Positions 16,175 to 24,648 of a DNA stretch of 64,000 nucleotides are shown in pieces. Numbering within the stretch: position 1 is the first letter of the stretch; every line of letters starts with the position of its first letter. The notes below the pieces were generated by a model, which made no database searches, had not been told where the DNA came from, and saw only the letters and a list, made by a program, of their open reading frames with translations. A program made the translations under genes and the position numbers. Source of the stretch: Vreelandella zhanjiangensis DSM 21076 (lineage in GTDB: Bacteria; Pseudomonadota; Gammaproteobacteria; Pseudomonadales; Halomonadaceae); assembly GCF_000377665.1 (NCBI RefSeq), contig NZ_KB898653.1:124001-188000 (forward strand), given 5' to 3'.

Positions 16175-16200
16175 CTTGATAGATCGTTAGCTATTGACTA

Positions 16201-16231
16201 GCGTGCGGCCCCACCGTTTGGCGGGGCACGC
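16201..16231. terminator. Terminator between small gene and NSS symporter gene
   Basis: GCGTGC-GG-CCCCACC pairs with GGCGGGGCACGC around GTTT (with small bulges), followed by CATTTTAG. It separates converging genes. Confidence 0.65.
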
Positions 16232-16244
16232 CATTTTAGTTTAC

Positions 16245-17588
16245 TTAAATGAGACCCGTCAGGAAGACGACGATCACGCCGAGTGGCGCCACGTATTTGG
16301 CGAGTAGATTCCACAGCGTGAAATCGTAGATATCCAAACGCAGCTCCTTGCGCGCTTCTTCTTTATCCAGGCAGATCGAGAAGAAGATGATCGCGCCCAG
16401 ACCCGTCAACGGCAGCAAGATTTTGCTGGTGAAGGTGTCGAGGAAGTCGAAGATATTGAGGCCGAAGAGCAGTACATCGGACCATACGTTAAACGACAGC
16501 AGCGCCGCCACGCCCAATACCCACACCGCAATACCGCTTACCAGCGTTGATCCTGTGCGGCTTAACGGGGTGCGCTCTTCCAGCGTTTCAACTACTGGCT
16601 CAAGCAGCGAAATAGCCGACGTCAGCGCGGCAAATGTCAGCAGCAGGAAGAACATCAAGCCTAAAATCGTGCCGCCCGACATATTGCCGAAGGCAAGGGG
16701 CAGCGTTACGAAAATCAGTCCTGGACCTTCACTGGCGCTTAAGCCATTGGCGAATACGATCGGGAAGATTGCCAGACCCGCGAGCAGGGCGATGGCCGTA
16801 TCGAGGATAATAACGGTACGGGCAGTGCTGATCAGGTTGACGTCTTCACCAAGGTAAGAGCCATACGCCATCATGATGCCCATACCCAGCGAGAGCGTGA
16901 AGAAAGCCTGGCCCATCGCCGCCAGTACAACACCACCGTCTAGCGCTTCCCAGTCAGGGCTGAACATAAAGCTCAGCGCTTCACCGAAGTAGCCACTGGC
17001 CATGCCGTAGCCGACCAGAACTAACAGCAGCACCACCAGCGCAGGCATCAGAATACGTGACGCTGCCTCAAGCCCCTTGGTCACACCGCGTGCCACGATA
17101 CCCACTACCAGCACCATGAACGCGCTATGCCAGAGCAGTAGCGTTGTAGGACTGCCCAGCAAATTAGTAAAGATAGCGCCAACCGCATCGGCGTCCTGGC
17201 CGTTAAACGTACCGATCACCGAACCTAGCGTATAGTTCAGCGACCAACCGCCGATGACGCTGTAGAAGGACAGAATCAGAAACGCGGCCAGAACGCCGCT
17301 GATACCAATGGTTGCCCAAGCCCGAGAGCGCCCGTGGCTGTTTGCCAGGTCGGCCATGGTGTTGATTGGATTCTTCTGGCCGCGACGGCCAATCATCCAT
17401 TCCGCTACCAAAATCGGCAGACCTACCAGCGTGACACACGCCAGATAGACAAGCACGAAGGCGGCACCGCCACTTTCGCCTGTCATATAAGAGAAGCGCC
17501 AGATGTTCCCCAAGCCTACTGCCGATCCTGCGGCAGCCAGCACAAAGCCCATACGAGATGACCATTGTGCATGTGCAAGCTTTGCCAT
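16245..17588 (-). CDS. Na+-dependent transporter of the NSS (SNF) family
   Basis: Sodium-coupled symporter of the neurotransmitter:sodium symporter family, usually for amino acids. The first helix carries the family signature SRMGFVLAAAGSAVGLGNIWRFSY with unwound Gly residues and Na+ ligands. About 11-12 hydrophobic segments and 447 residues are typical of bacterial NSS proteins. AGTAGGTG precedes the ATG at suitable spacing. It stands alone, so the substrate is unknown; bacterial relatives carry tryptophan, leucine or other neutral amino acids. Confidence 0.92.
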   Translation of the reverse strand: MAKLAHAQWSSRMGFVLAAAGSAVGLGNIWRFSYMTGESGGAAFVLVYLACVTLVGLPILVAEWMIGRRGQKNPINTMADLANSHGRSRAWATIGISGVLAAFLILSFYSVIGGWSLNYTLGSVIGTFNGQDADAVGAIFTNLLGSPTTLLLWHSAFMVLVVGIVARGVTKGLEAASRILMPALVVLLLVLVGYGMASGYFGEALSFMFSPDWEALDGGVVLAAMGQAFFTLSLGMGIMMAYGSYLGEDVNLISTARTVIILDTAIALLAGLAIFPIVFANGLSASEGPGLIFVTLPLAFGNMSGGTILGLMFFLLLTFAALTSAISLLEPVVETLEERTPLSRTGSTLVSGIAVWVLGVAALLSFNVWSDVLLFGLNIFDFLDTFTSKILLPLTGLGAIIFFSICLDKEEARKELRLDIYDFTLWNLLAKYVAPLGVIVVFLTGLI

Positions 17589-17646
17589 ACATCACCTACT
17601 AGTTAGTTAAATTGTAATAAGCCGCTATGCGCCCCATTTACGCATG

Positions 17647-17677
17647 TTCGATAAGCCCAACCCTCTCGCTTATCGAA
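17647..17677. repeat. Strong inverted repeat between NSS and DUF72 genes
   Basis: TTCGATAAGC (17647-17656) and GCTTATCGAA (17668-17677) are perfect 10-base arms with an 11-base spacer; outer CGCAT/ATGCG add a further pairing block. It lies 60 bases upstream of the NSS ATG and downstream of the DUF72 stop. There is no T-run, so an operator for the NSS gene or a transcript-end structure are both possible. Confidence 0.55.
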
Positions 17678-17737
17678 AGTATGCGCAATTTATCCGATCA
17701 GGAGGGCCCGTGCCAGTTAGGTTAAATTAACATTAGG

Positions 17738-18592
17738 TTAAAACAGTTGGTTTTGCGTCTCGCCGGGAAAGGCATTAAGCGGTGGCAGGCAGGTGAGTTC
17801 GCCCAGCGCATTGTAGAGCGTTCGGGCCATGTCAGGGGACTCGAGGTTGTCGGCAGTATGCACAAATAAGAAAGGGGTTTTCCCCTGACTTATCCACAGC
17901 TTTAGCTGGGCTTTCCAAGGCGCGAAGTAGCCCGTATTAATCGTTTTGTCAATATGGCCAATAAAGCGAATGACCGGAAAATTACCTGTGGAAAGCACGT
18001 GTAGCGGGAGTTTCGGCTTTTCCTGTTGGGCATGAGCAAGGCCCAAGTGGCCATTAGCCGGTGTAGAAAAGACCGGCCGCACGTCCAGCATCACCCGATT
18101 GGCACAATAAGTTATCAACAATTGGTTAAGGGCTTTTTCAGCCGCGCCTTTGTGGAAAAAGTCGGGGTGACGGACCTCGACGGCACATGGTAAATGCCCG
18201 GGCCAGCCCTTTAATAACGCTTCTAGTTGAGGAAGTTCGTTAGGGCCAAAGTCACGCGGTAATTGAACCATGGTAGGACCCAACCGGTCATGAAGCGGCG
18301 TCAACGCGGTTAGAAAACCCCACACATCGTCGAGATTGGTCAACCGCTGATCGTGAGTAACGCTTGCCGGCAGTTTAAAGCAGAAACGAAAGTGAGCAGG
18401 TGCCTGGCGAGCCCAGGCGGCAATCGTCTCCGCTTTCGGCGCGCCGCTATAAAACGTCGTATTGCCCTCTACGCTTGAGAACACGCTGGCATAGTCGCTC
18501 AGCAGATCACTCTTGGCGTGGCGAGCATAAAGGCTGCCTTGCCAGTCCTGATTCGCCCACATCGGCAGGCCAAGGTAGAGAGGAAGGGTCAT
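17738..18592 (-). CDS. DUF72 (YecE-like) protein
   Basis: Member of the DUF72 family, a TIM-barrel fold of unknown function found in most gammaproteobacteria. Landmarks are LGLPMWANQDWQGSLY at the N-terminus, YASVFSSVEGNTTFY, FRFCFKLPASVTHDQRL, GPTMVQLPRDFGPN, CAVEVRHPDFF and VRFIGHIDKTINTGYFAPW. Length 284 is usual. It is divergent from aroQ with 98 bases between. No partner gene indicates a role. Confidence 0.92.
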   Translation of the reverse strand: MTLPLYLGLPMWANQDWQGSLYARHAKSDLLSDYASVFSSVEGNTTFYSGAPKAETIAAWARQAPAHFRFCFKLPASVTHDQRLTNLDDVWGFLTALTPLHDRLGPTMVQLPRDFGPNELPQLEALLKGWPGHLPCAVEVRHPDFFHKGAAEKALNQLLITYCANRVMLDVRPVFSTPANGHLGLAHAQQEKPKLPLHVLSTGNFPVIRFIGHIDKTINTGYFAPWKAQLKLWISQGKTPFLFVHTADNLESPDMARTLYNALGELTCLPPLNAFPGETQNQLF

Positions 18593-18690
18593 GGGGCCAC
18601 TAACCTTGATGCATTTATAAAGCGTACTAATGTAGCATGGGTTAAATGCTTTGACGTGACGAATAACTAACCGGTAGACAAGGAAACTGC

Positions 18691-19143
18691 ATGACGACTA
18701 CACCGCGTGTATTAGTACTCAATGGGCCTAATCTTAATTTGCTTGGCACTCGTCAGCCGGAAATCTACGGTAAGGAAACGCTTGATGACATCATCAACCG
18801 TTTACGCACCCAGGCGTTAATGGCTCAGTGGGAGCTTGCGGCATTGCAGAGTAACCATGTAGGGGAGCTCATTGATGCCATCCACGCCGCTCGATTAGAC
18901 GGTACGCTGGCGATTATTATTAACCCTGCGGCCTACTCGCATACGTCAGTAGCGCTATTGGATGCTTTGAATACATTTGATGGGAAAGTAATTGAGGTCC
19001 ACCTTTCCAATATTCATAAACGCGAGGCGTTCCGTCACCACTCCTATATATCTCAGCGTGCTGACGGCGTTATTGCCGGTTTAGGAAGCTTGGGCTATCA
19101 GGCTGCTTTAAACGCTATCGTGGCTACTCTAAAAATTGATTAA
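18691..19143 (+). CDS. aroQ: Type II 3-dehydroquinate dehydratase
   Basis: Dodecameric cytoplasmic enzyme that interconverts 3-dehydroquinate and 3-dehydroshikimate. The N-terminal motif [20 protein letters not shown] holds catalytic Y26; NPAAYSHTS (H84) and [18 protein letters not shown] (H104, R111) complete the site. Length 150. AAGGAAA precedes the ATG. It is not next to accBC as in many proteobacteria, and lies at the edge of an aromatic catabolic island. It could serve the shikimate pathway or quinate use; no quinate dehydrogenase or dehydroshikimate dehydratase was seen nearby, so a biosynthetic role is more likely. Confidence 0.93.
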   Translation: MTTTPRVLVLNGPNLNLLGTRQPEIYGKETLDDIINRLRTQALMAQWELAALQSNHVGELIDAIHAARLDGTLAIIINPAAYSHTSVALLDALNTFDGKVIEVHLSNIHKREAFRHHSYISQRADGVIAGLGSLGYQAALNAIVATLKID

Positions 19144-19148
19144 GCCGC

Positions 19149-19181
19149 TGGCTCCATAACGGATAAACCGGCGTGGAGCCA
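19149..19181. terminator. Hairpin between converging aroQ and IclR genes
   Basis: TGGCTCCA (19149-19156) pairs with TGGAGCCA (19174-19181) over a 17-base loop that has some inner pairing (CCG/CGG type). It sits 6 bases after the aroQ stop, and is followed by an AT-rich, not T-only, stretch. Confidence 0.5.
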
Positions 19182-19196
19182 TCAAATAAATAACTA

Positions 19197-19976
19197 TTAA
19201 TTAACGTTTAAGCGTATTTGAGCAGCTTTCTTTTGCATGATGGGCAGATAAACACCTAATAGCGTATCCATATCCACTCTAGCGGCATTGGTACTGACGT
19301 TAATCGCACCTATCAAGTGATGCTTGGCGTCGTATGCGGGCACCGCTAAAGAGCGTAAACCTGGATCAAGCTCCTGGTCTGCGACGGCATAACCCTGCTG
19401 CCTAGCCACTATTATCTGGTTTCTTAACTCATCGATATCAGTAATTGTTTTATCGGTATATCTTGTTAAATCAACCTTGGATAAGTAGCTTTCCAGCTCC
19501 TCATTGTCGAGTTGAGCGAGCAGTATACGACCCAACGAAGTATGCGCTGCTGGCAGTCGGGTACCCACCGAAAGCGTAATCGCCATCAAGCGATGCTTTG
19601 CAGCTGAACGCGCCACGTAAATAACATCCTCGCCATCTAACACACCCAAGGAAGAAGACTCGCCAATTTCATTTGTAATATCTTCCAAGTACTGTTGTAT
19701 GACACCGCGATAATTATTGGCAGATAGAAAAGCATAGCCAAGGTGCAGCACGCGTGGTGCTAACTCAAAATAACGATGCTGTTTACGTACATATCCTAGT
19801 GAATGAAGTGTCAGCAGAAAGCGCCTTGCTTTTGCTCGATTCATTCCTGTTCGTGTCGCTACTTCGCTCAGGGTCATGCGAGGATGCTCAGAGTCAAAGG
19901 CACGGATTACCTCTAACCCGCTGGCAAGCGCTGTGACAAAATCCCGACTCTCGGGACCCAGAATATCTTCATGCAT
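19197..19976 (-). CDS. IclR-family regulator of the PcaR/PcaU type
   Basis: Transcription factor with an N-terminal winged helix (about 15-75; SRDFVTALASGLEVIRAF, then MTLSEVATRTGMNRAKARRF) and a C-terminal IclR effector domain (about 85-255; LGRILLAQLD, GYAVADQELDPGLRSLAVP). The opening RDFVTALASGLEVIRAF is the hallmark of the PcaR/PcaU/PobR group that senses protocatechuate or beta-ketoadipate. The ATG at 19976 has AGGAAA upstream; an earlier TTG does not. Length 259. Matching operators lie before its own gene, tctC, atoE and pcaI, so it probably controls both the unknown cluster and pcaIJF. Confidence 0.88.
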   Translation of the reverse strand: MHEDILGPESRDFVTALASGLEVIRAFDSEHPRMTLSEVATRTGMNRAKARRFLLTLHSLGYVRKQHRYFELAPRVLHLGYAFLSANNYRGVIQQYLEDITNEIGESSSLGVLDGEDVIYVARSAAKHRLMAITLSVGTRLPAAHTSLGRILLAQLDNEELESYLSKVDLTRYTDKTITDIDELRNQIIVARQQGYAVADQELDPGLRSLAVPAYDAKHHLIGAINVSTNAARVDMDTLLGVYLPIMQKKAAQIRLNVN

Positions 19977-20039
19977 AGTTTTTCCTATCCATTCTGCCAA
20001 TGCTTTGTATTAATCAGTAGCGATACTTTATCGTAATAA

Positions 20040-20056
20040 TGTTCGTTATGCGAACA
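20040..20056. promoter_or_regulatory. IclR/PcaR-type operator 1
   Basis: TGTTCG-TTATG-CGAACA, a perfect 6-5-6 palindrome, lies 64 bases upstream of the IclR gene. Three related elements occur at 20191, 27467 and 31186. Confidence 0.75.
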
Positions 20057-20190
20057 AGGGGCGGGCGTTTTCGTTTTTACGCAGGGCTATCGGTACCACT
20101 TTGCGCACTACTTTTGGTTGGGTACTACTAAAGTTGTGTTTTGTGTATAGGTCAGAACGAAGTAGTCTCTTTGTATGTGGTGCGAATACA

Positions 20191-20207
20191 TGTACGTATC
20201 GCGAACA
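20191..20207. promoter_or_regulatory. IclR/PcaR-type operator 2, before tctC
   Basis: TGTACG-TATCG-CGAACA has the same 6-5-6 layout with one arm mismatch. It ends 31 bases before the tctC ATG, a position that overlaps or abuts the core promoter. Confidence 0.65.
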
Positions 20208-20237
20208 AAAATTAAGTAATCATAGGAATTTAATACA

Positions 20238-21224
20238 ATGAAAAAAATTTTTAGCGCCACATGTATAGCTGCCTGCAGCGGTGCGTTGCTACTTGCTGCT
20301 TCGATTTCAACTGCCAGCGCCGCTGAGTGGCCTACGGGTGATGTCCGTCTGGTCGTGCCTTACGCGCCGGGTGGCACCACAGACGTGCTGTCACGTCGTG
20401 TCGCTGATTTGCTCAAGGACGCTTTGGACACCAACGTCATTGTCGAGAACCGTCCTGGTGCAGGCTCTACCATCGGCACTGGCCGCCTAGCCCGCGGCGG
20501 GCGTGATGCTGATCATACGCTTTTAATGGCATCACCGGGCCATACCATTGGTGCTGCAATTTACCCTGATCTTGCTTACGACCCGGTCGAAGATTTTGTC
20601 TTCATCCAAAATGTCATCGATATTCCCAACGTGATGGTAGTGCCTGCAAGCAGCCCTTACCAATCGGTTGTGGAGTTCATTGAAGCCGCACAGGACAAGA
20701 ACATGGCGTTCAGCCATAGCGGTGTAGGCAGCTCGATTCACATGTCGGGTGAGCTGTTTAAAACGCTTACCGGCTCACAGATGACCGCGGTTCCTTTTGC
20801 GGGTAGCGGTGCGGCTTTACCAGCCCTGCTGGGCGGTGATGTCGACGTTTCCTTTGAAAATATGCCAACCGTGTATTCACATATTAAGTCTGGTGACTTG
20901 CGCGCCCTGGCCGTTACGTCGGCAGAGCGCTCGCCTTATCTGCCAGAAGTCCCCACGCTGTCTGAAATCGGCGAGCACAACCTTGACCAGTTTGTTACCA
21001 CCGCTTGGTTTGGCTTGATTGCGCACAATTCCTTTCCCGAGGAAGGCTATGAAGCCATGCAGGCAGCACTGGACGAAGTTATGGAGCGCCAGGAGTTCCT
21101 CGACTTCGCAGAGCAGCTGGGTGCTCAACCAGGTCAGGTAGAAGGTGAAGAGTTTAAACAGTTTGTGATTGATGACCTTGCACGTTGGGAAGAAGTCGCT
21201 CAGCAGGCGGGTATTAGTCAATAA
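20238..21224 (+). CDS. tctC: TTT transporter solute-binding protein (TctC/Bug family)
   Basis: Periplasmic binding protein of a tripartite tricarboxylate transporter. A Sec signal (about 1-28, ending ASA) is followed by the Bug fold: VVPYAPGGTTDVLSRR binds the carboxylate head, then VENRPGAGSTIGTGRLA, MASPGHTIGAA and PFAGSGAALPALLGGDVD. Length 328. It is the first gene of tctCBA, behind an IclR-type operator, and is followed by a terminator/attenuator hairpin before tctB. The ligand is probably a di- or tricarboxylate or aromatic acid linked to this catabolic cluster. Confidence 0.93.
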   Translation: MKKIFSATCIAACSGALLLAASISTASAAEWPTGDVRLVVPYAPGGTTDVLSRRVADLLKDALDTNVIVENRPGAGSTIGTGRLARGGRDADHTLLMASPGHTIGAAIYPDLAYDPVEDFVFIQNVIDIPNVMVVPASSPYQSVVEFIEAAQDKNMAFSHSGVGSSIHMSGELFKTLTGSQMTAVPFAGSGAALPALLGGDVDVSFENMPTVYSHIKSGDLRALAVTSAERSPYLPEVPTLSEIGEHNLDQFVTTAWFGLIAHNSFPEEGYEAMQAALDEVMERQEFLDFAEQLGAQPGQVEGEEFKQFVIDDLARWEEVAQQAGISQ

Positions 21225-21239
21225 CGACACCATGAAATA

Positions 21240-21283
21240 AGAAGGCGAAGGTTGAAACTAACCTTCGCCTTCTTTGCTTTCTT
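21240..21283 (+). terminator. Hairpin attenuator between tctC and tctB
   Basis: AGAAGGCGAAGGTT (21240-21253) pairs perfectly over 14 bases with AACCTTCGCCTTCT (21260-21273), loop GAAACT, followed by TTGCTTTCTTTAG. It sits 16 bases after the tctC stop and 27 bases before tctB. Partial read-through would give more binding protein than membrane subunits. Confidence 0.85.
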
Positions 21284-21309
21284 TAGCTTGTCCTCTTGGG
21301 GAGGCTGCC

Positions 21310-21810
21310 ATGTCATCTTCCGGTTTAAGCAACGTGAAACAAATTAAAGATACCTTAGACGTTATTACCGGGGTCGTATTGCTACTGATCTCTTTAGTAT
21401 TGGCTTTCTATTTGGTGCCTAACTATATTGGGGAGCCATCTATATTACAAAACCCCATGATGTCGCCTAGATGGCTTCCCAATATCGTTAGCTGGCTTAT
21501 ATTAGCCTTTTCGGTTCTATTGATTCTTCAAGGCATTTTAGTCTCAAGCGATACTGAAAATGACGAGCGAAAAATAGTTAAAGGCCCTTACCGGCGTTTT
21601 ATTATCATGCTTATAGCGTTTTTGGTTTACGTACTCTTATTTGAGACATTAGGCGCTATTTTAACCGGTATATTGGCAACGGTTCTTTTATTCCTGGCTC
21701 ATCCCGTGCGCGTATGGTGGGCTTATGGTTTTGCGCTGGCATTTCCGGTTGGCGTAACGCTGTTATTTGTCAATGTGATGAATGTACCTCTTCCTTTGAT
21801 GCCTTATTAA
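21310..21810 (+). CDS. tctB: TTT transporter small membrane subunit TctB
   Basis: Four-helix small membrane subunit of the tripartite tricarboxylate transporter; 166 residues. Hydrophobic stretches are at about 20-45, 60-82, 98-128 and 134-160. The ATG at 21310 follows GGGAGG; the longer open frame from 21274 overlaps the terminator and is not used. It lies 33 bases before tctA. Confidence 0.88.
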   Translation: MSSSGLSNVKQIKDTLDVITGVVLLLISLVLAFYLVPNYIGEPSILQNPMMSPRWLPNIVSWLILAFSVLLILQGILVSSDTENDERKIVKGPYRRFIIMLIAFLVYVLLFETLGAILTGILATVLLFLAHPVRVWWAYGFALAFPVGVTLLFVNVMNVPLPLMPY

Positions 21811-21843
21811 CTATTTCTCGTCAGCGTGCAGCCTTGGTGACAT

Positions 21844-23331
21844 ATGGAAAACCTTACTGAAGTTTTACAGTTATTTTTAAGTATTGATAATTTTATAGCG
21901 ATCGCATTAGGCGTCGTTATTGGTGTTACGGTAGGCTCAATACCCGGCCTTACAGCTACAATGGCGGTGGCGCTTGCACTGCCGTTTACGTTCTCAATGC
22001 AGCCTGTGGCCGCTATTCTCCTGTTGGTAGGTATCTATAAAGGGGGAATGTATGGTGGTTCAATCACGGCAATCCTGATACGCACCCCAGGCTCTCCTGC
22101 ATCGGCATGCACGTTGCTGGATGGCTACCCCATGGCCCAGCAAGGGAATGCTAAAAAAGCTTTAAAAGCAGCGCTTTTCTCATCCGTTATTGCCGATTTT
22201 ATTTCCAATATTGCACTGATATTTTTCGCTGCTTACTTGGCGAAAATAGCCCTTAACTTCGGCGCACCAGAGTTCTTTTGGTTAATCTGTTTCTCACTGA
22301 CCATTATTATTTCTTTAGCCAGTGGTTCTATGGTTAAAGGGCTTTTAGCAGCTTTGCTGGGTATTTTGCTGTCTCTGGTAGGTCTTGACTCGGTATTTGG
22401 TTCACAGCGCTTAACGTTTGGTAATTATAATTTAATGGATTCAATTTCATTTATTCCATTATTGATTGGTCTGTTTGCCATACCTGAAATCATCGAGTTC
22501 TATAGGAAAAAGGCAATACCGCATATTAAAGCTAAAGCCAGCGGCGTGGGCATGACCCTGGCCGAACTCAAGCGGTGCATGAAAAGTATTGTCCGAGGAA
22601 GTTTAATCGGTGTGATTATCGGTGCTATTCCGGGTACCGGAGCCACCGCTGCGGCGTTCATTTCCTATAGTGATGCCCGTCGCCGTTCCCCCAATAAAGC
22701 TAATTTTGGTAAAGGGGAAGTTGAAGGTGTGGCTGCCGCTGAAGCTGGTAACAACGGCGTGGCAGGGGCAACCTTGATTCCGCTGCTTTCACTGGGTATC
22801 CCCGGGGACGTGATTACGGCGATTATTTTGGGCGCCTTTATGGTACATGGCCTTACGCCTGGCCCAATCATGTTCCAGGAGAATCTGTCGCTCATCTATG
22901 CGCTGTTTCTAGGCATCATGTTCAGCTCGTTAATACTGCTGGTGGTCGGCAACGCGGCCATCAAGTATTTCTCGCTAATCGCAGATATTCCAAAGTCGAT
23001 CCTTTTCCCTATCGTCCTGATGTTCTGCGTCTACGGTGCTTACGCAGTCAATAATATGACGTTTGATATATGGCTCATGCTGGCATTTGGCGTGGTGGGC
23101 TATCTGTTTAACCGCACGGGCATTCCGGCCGCTCCATTTCTGATCGGCTTTATTCTAGGACCCATGTTTGAAGACAACTTGAGACGCTCGCTTTTAATCA
23201 GTAACGGCGATATGTCGATTTTTGTTCGTGGCCCAATTACCTGGTTCTTTATTGCCATTACATTTGGGTCCATTGCCTTTGCGATATTCCGCTTTTTCAA
23301 GGACCGGAACGCAAAGCTTATAAGTAACTAA
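21844..23331 (+). CDS. tctA: TTT transporter large membrane subunit TctA
   Basis: Large (about 12-segment) membrane subunit of the TTT importer; 495 residues, family-typical. The two internal repeats of the family are visible: GVTVGSIPGLTATMAVALAL with GIYKGGMYGGSITAILIRTP in the first half, and GAIPGTGATAAAFISY with LIPLLSLGIPGDVITAIILG in the second. It completes tctCBA. caiB-like CoA-transferase follows 73 bases downstream, presumably acting on the imported acid. Confidence 0.95.
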   Translation: MENLTEVLQLFLSIDNFIAIALGVVIGVTVGSIPGLTATMAVALALPFTFSMQPVAAILLLVGIYKGGMYGGSITAILIRTPGSPASACTLLDGYPMAQQGNAKKALKAALFSSVIADFISNIALIFFAAYLAKIALNFGAPEFFWLICFSLTIIISLASGSMVKGLLAALLGILLSLVGLDSVFGSQRLTFGNYNLMDSISFIPLLIGLFAIPEIIEFYRKKAIPHIKAKASGVGMTLAELKRCMKSIVRGSLIGVIIGAIPGTGATAAAFISYSDARRRSPNKANFGKGEVEGVAAAEAGNNGVAGATLIPLLSLGIPGDVITAIILGAFMVHGLTPGPIMFQENLSLIYALFLGIMFSSLILLVVGNAAIKYFSLIADIPKSILFPIVLMFCVYGAYAVNNMTFDIWLMLAFGVVGYLFNRTGIPAAPFLIGFILGPMFEDNLRRSLLISNGDMSIFVRGPITWFFIAITFGSIAFAIFRFFKDRNAKLISN

Positions 23332-23404
23332 TGACGCCTGCGCTTTCTCATAACGTAGATTAGCTTCGCTGATAGTGTGGATTAATAATAAGTAGGAGTG
23401 TGTT

Positions 23405-24628
23405 ATGCCAGGGCCGTTAACGGGATTGCGTGTACTCGACTTAAGCCGGGTAATGGCTGGACCCTGGTGTACACAAATATTAGCCGATATGGGCGCTGAG
23501 GTTATCAAGGTCGAGCGCCCGGTATTAGGTGACGATACGCGGCACTGGGGGCCCCCTTGGCTATGCGACAGCGCGGGGCAATCCTCAGGTCAGTCGGCTT
23601 ATTATCTGTCGGCGAATCGTGGCAAACACTCCATCACGGTGGATATCAGTTTACCGGAAGGGCAGGCGCTCATTCGGGAGCTGGCAGCTGACAGTGATAT
23701 ATTGGTCGAAAATTTCAAAAGCGGCGGGCTGGCTAATAAGGGATTGGATTATCCAAGCCTGGAAGCTATTAACCCTGCGCTGATTTACTGCTCCATCACT
23801 GGTTTCGGCCAGACAGGACCGATGGCGCATATGGCGGGCTACGATTATCTCATTCAGGCCCAGGCCGGGTTAATGAGTATCACCGGCGTGCCTGATGGGG
23901 CGCCGGGCGCAGGCCCGCAGCGGGTAGGTATGGCAGTTTCTGATTTGACGACGGGGATGAACGCGGTCATTGCTATTTTGGGCGCTTTGCATCATCGCCA
24001 TCAAACCGGTGAAGGGCAGTACATTGACATGGCGCTATTGGATGTACAGGTCAGTTGGCTTGCCAACCAGGCGCTTAATTACTTCTGCAGCGGTAACATT
24101 CCTAAACGTACCGGTGAATACCACCCTAATCTGGTGCCCTACCAGCCTTTTCCGACCGCAGAAGGTGAGAAAGTCATTATCGCTATCGGTAACGACGGTC
24201 AGTTTCAACGCTTTTGCCAAGCAGTGGGCCAGCCTGAATTAGCGACCGATGTGCGCTTTAGCACCAATCCGATGCGGGTAAAGCATCGCCTAGAGCTTAT
24301 TCCCCTGCTGGTGGATATCACTCGCCAACGCACCAGCCAGGAATGGATCATGTTACTGGCTGATATTGCGGTTCCCTGTGGTCCGATCCAGAGTATCGAC
24401 CAGGTTTTTGAAGATCCTCAAGTTCAGGCACGAGGCATGCAAATCGAACAGGTGTCTTCCTATGGCAAGGTACCAGGCGTCGCTAACCCCATCAAATACT
24501 CAAAAACAAAGCTTGAGTACCAAAAAGCGCCGCCGTCGTTAGGTGAAGATACCGTTGATGTATTAACTAACGTATTAAATAAAACGCCTGAAGAAATAGA
24601 AACGTTACGCCTTCATCAAGCGATTTAA
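23405..24628 (+). CDS. Family III (CaiB/Frc) CoA-transferase
   Basis: CoA-transferase that activates a carboxylic acid with CoA from a donor thioester; cytoplasmic homodimer with interlocked rings. The start PLTGLRVLDLSRVMAGPWCT and MGAEVIKVERPVLGDDTRHW are diagnostic. The catalytic Asp is the one in HMAGYDYLIQAQAGLMSITG or the downstream YIDMALLDVQ; the family Asp follows the N-terminal Rossmann part. Length 407. AGGAG precedes the ATG. It follows tctCBA on the same strand, so it probably charges the TTT substrate. The exact acid is unknown. Confidence 0.9.
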   Translation: MPGPLTGLRVLDLSRVMAGPWCTQILADMGAEVIKVERPVLGDDTRHWGPPWLCDSAGQSSGQSAYYLSANRGKHSITVDISLPEGQALIRELAADSDILVENFKSGGLANKGLDYPSLEAINPALIYCSITGFGQTGPMAHMAGYDYLIQAQAGLMSITGVPDGAPGAGPQRVGMAVSDLTTGMNAVIAILGALHHRHQTGEGQYIDMALLDVQVSWLANQALNYFCSGNIPKRTGEYHPNLVPYQPFPTAEGEKVIIAIGNDGQFQRFCQAVGQPELATDVRFSTNPMRVKHRLELIPLLVDITRQRTSQEWIMLLADIAVPCGPIQSIDQVFEDPQVQARGMQIEQVSSYGKVPGVANPIKYSKTKLEYQKAPPSLGEDTVDVLTNVLNKTPEEIETLRLHQAI

Positions 24629-24648
24629 TTAAGGATGATAGGGCGGTG

